DNA of 64,000 bases, taken from assembly GCF_011075055.1 (NCBI RefSeq), contig NC_058151.1, positions 3,144,001-3,208,000 of the forward strand, read 5' to 3'. Positions 61,759 to 64,000 of the stretch are shown in pieces. The position numbers and the translations under genes are program-made. Source of the stretch: Mangifera indica. Its lineage: Eukaryota > Streptophyta > Magnoliopsida > Sapindales > Anacardiaceae. Numbering within the stretch: the stretch's first letter is position 1; each line of letters begins with the position of its first letter. The notes beneath the pieces were generated by a model. That model saw only the letters and a list, made by a program, of their open reading frames with translations. It was not told the origin of the DNA and did not search any database.

Positions 61759-64000
61759 ATGTCGAGCCATAACCGAGATCCATCAACGTCGACACCGTCG
61801 GTCTCTACGCCGTCATCGACACGTGCCAAGCTGCTGCTGAAGAAGATTCCGCGGATCCCTATTCGTCGTGCCAAGAATGAAGAAGTGAAAGATGATGGTA
61901 ATAATAACGATACTGATAGAAGTAACAAGAAGCCATCGGAAAACGAGGAGTCGGCGATACTCTCAGCGTCTTCTCTTGGTTTAAATCGTATTAAAACGAA
62001 ATCCGCGCCTTCTCCTTCGCCTCTTAGGTTTTCGTCTTCAGCTTGTTTTCCCTTGAATCACAAGAAAGAGGCAAAGAACGATAAGGTTGACGCTGAAATC
62101 AGGTCTAAATTTGGTTTTCCTACTGAGAGTGAGAGAAAAACAGCCACGGCCACGACGGAACCAGGTTCTCGATTGTCGATTTTTATTGGTCAATATGATG
62201 AACACGAGAAATTATATTTAGTATTGTTGTATTTGTATATAACTAACGAAAATGATTGTTTACAAATTATGTTGCTAGCAGTTGAAGTTTTTATTTTAAC
62301 AAGTCCCTAAGAATGTGTTTTTCAATTACTATTATTAGTTTTCCTTGATATCATTATATGAAAAAATAATTAAATCTTTTTAAACGAATTTAACGTATAT
62401 CTTAATAATTATATTTTTTTAAAATTTTGTTTTGAAACTTCATTGTTTGATTCAGCTTTGTGTAATCGTTCCATAGGGAAGAAGGTTCAATGGAGTCAAT
62501 CAAAATCGTTAAAATTTCCATCACTGCTCAAGCCAGAGTTGGAGGTAAGAACAGATAGTTTTGTATATTCAGATACACATGTATTTAAGTTAGTTCAGAG
62601 GATAGATTTGGGTAAGGTGGGTTGATTACGTGGTTTTTATAGGTTAATCATGCAGCATTTGCAAAGGAAATGCAGTCGCCACGTTTCCAGGCTATACTGC
62701 GTCTCACTAGTGGCCGTAAGAAGAGAGCCCCAGATATCAAGAGCTTCTCTCATGAACTCAATTCTAAGGGAGTACGGCCTTTTCCTGTTTGGAAATCCCG
62801 AGGATTGGGCCACATGGAGGTAAATCAACCTTTTGAGACCTTTTTAGCGCACTCGTGTTCTCGTTTTTGGGTTGTTTGTTGATTTCTAAAAATTTTGACA
62901 AAAGTGAATAAAAAAATAATTTACATACTTTCAAAACCTCAAAAGTAAGATTCACTTAACACTGCCCTTTTGCAACTCGATATTACAAGTAGAAATCCTT
63001 GTTTACTGCATATCCAGAGTGTACTCGTAACTATGTTTTCTTAAAGTTCACAATGTATATTTGTCAAATAAACTTTTTCAGGAGATTATGGTGGCAATCC
63101 GTGCAAAGTTTGAGAAGTTGAAGGAGGAAGTTAATGGTGACTTGGGAATACTAGCTGGTGACTTGGTGGGTATCCTGGAAAAGACTTCAGATACTCATCC
63201 TGAATGGAAAGAGAGTTTGGAGGATCTGTTGGTGGTAGCTAGAAAATGTGCCACGATGTCACCTAGTGAATTCTGGGTGAAGTGTGAATATATTGTTCAG
63301 AATCTAGATGACAGACGTCAAGAACTACCGATGGGGATTCTCAAACAAGCCCATACCCGCCTTCTTTTTATCCTCACTCGATGTACTAGGATTGTACAGT
63401 TCCAGAAAGAGACTGGTTATGAACAGGATCACATTTTGGGACTTCACCAACTTAGCGACCTTGGAGTTTATCCAGAGAAAACATCGGACGTCGTTGCGCA
63501 GGACGTTAGTGGCCCGTTAACTGGTGGGAAGATGGTGAATGAAAAGCTGAGGAAGAAGACACATGGGCAGGAACAGGGCAGCCGGATTTTGAAACAAGAT
63601 CAAGATGAAGAACATTTGAGTGGTGAAACTGAAATTGTGGAGGTTAGCACCGCCAAAAGTTCTGATTCAAATACAAGTGGCTATAGGATGTCTTCTTGGA
63701 AGAAACTTCCATCTGGAGCTGGGAGAAATCGTAAAGGCTCGGATGCTGTTGAAATGCCATCCAAGGAGAAACCAGAGCTCTTTCGATCCAAGGATGAAAC
63801 AAAAGCTGGAAATTATGACGTGACTGAAAATCTGGATGCATCAGCCCACCTCCCATCCTCAGGAGCACAGAAGGTTTCTTGGGGATCTTGGGGGGATCAT
63901 CATCATGTAGCATATGAAAATTCGATGATCTGTCGTATCTGTGAGGTAGAAATACCAGTTGTGCATGTTGAAGAGCACTCTCGAATATGCACGATTGCTG
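61759..64000 (+). CDS. IRE-family serine/threonine protein kinase, N-terminal part
   Basis: Plant AGC kinase of the INCOMPLETE ROOT HAIR ELONGATION group (IRE, IREH1, IRE3, IRE4); the kinase domain lies beyond the window. Exons: 61759-62164, 62456-62544, 62643-62819 and 63082 to beyond 64000, all in frame. The N-terminus is Ser/Thr/Pro-rich with basic patches ([14 protein letters not shown]). The conserved IRE block follows: [36 protein letters not shown], then [57 protein letters not shown] and [18 protein letters not shown] zinc-finger-like [20 protein letters not shown] closes the visible part. The rather short N-terminus may favour IRE4, but I cannot settle the paralog. Exon 1's 3' end is inferred from phase; a read-through frame continues to 62310. 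Confidence 0.9.

Overview
The window is nuclear DNA from a eudicot plant. Introns are spliced GT-AG, intergenic DNA is very AT-rich, and the genes encode plant-specific products (EXORDIUM-like, the PSII assembly factor LPA2, UDP-glucuronate 4-epimerase, an IRE-family AGC kinase). Three Ty1/copia retrotransposons and many small inverted-repeat elements are also plant-type. Species cannot be named from the sequence.

Layout. 1-3001: 5' part of a decayed copia element (minus strand) whose gag slot holds an array of degenerate repeats. 3431-7972: a complete copia element (minus strand) with 208-bp LTRs and one unshifted reading frame broken by nine stops. 9640-9789: cytochrome P450 fragment. 11143-12299 (-): ribosomal protein uS10/S20, three coding exons, with telo-box and site II promoter elements. 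12905-13280: TRIM-like element. 14793-16031 (-): intronless UDP-glucuronate 4-epimerase. 17637-25000 (+): an old full-length copia element with 314-bp LTRs. 25-33 kb: AT-rich DNA with MITEs, a SINE-like copy and low-complexity sequence. 33526-34542 (+): EXORDIUM-like secreted protein. 35-38.8 kb: more small elements. 39595-41259 (-): LPA2, two exons. 43650-44052: Mutator-type MITE with near-perfect 9-bp target duplications, just upstream of the next gene. 44284-49065 (+): 14-exon gene fusing a photolyase/cryptochrome-like region to an alpha/beta-hydrolase (686 aa). 49916-58304 (-): 17-exon mitochondrial intermediate peptidase (724 aa), convergent with the fusion gene. 59461-59758: GC-rich inverted-repeat element. 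61759-64000+ (+): 5' part of an IRE-family kinase gene, cut by the window end.

The host genes are unrelated housekeeping, organellar and cell-wall genes and do not form a pathway cluster. The most notable content is the fusion gene, the base-change pattern in the 3431-7972 retrotransposon, and the repeat-bearing leaders of the two other copia elements. I found no evidence of an undescribed gene system. Exon coordinates were derived by hand from splice signals, reading-frame continuity and remembered family sequences. In all four multi-exon genes that are complete here (S20, LPA2, fusion gene, peptidase), the exon lengths sum to a multiple of three.
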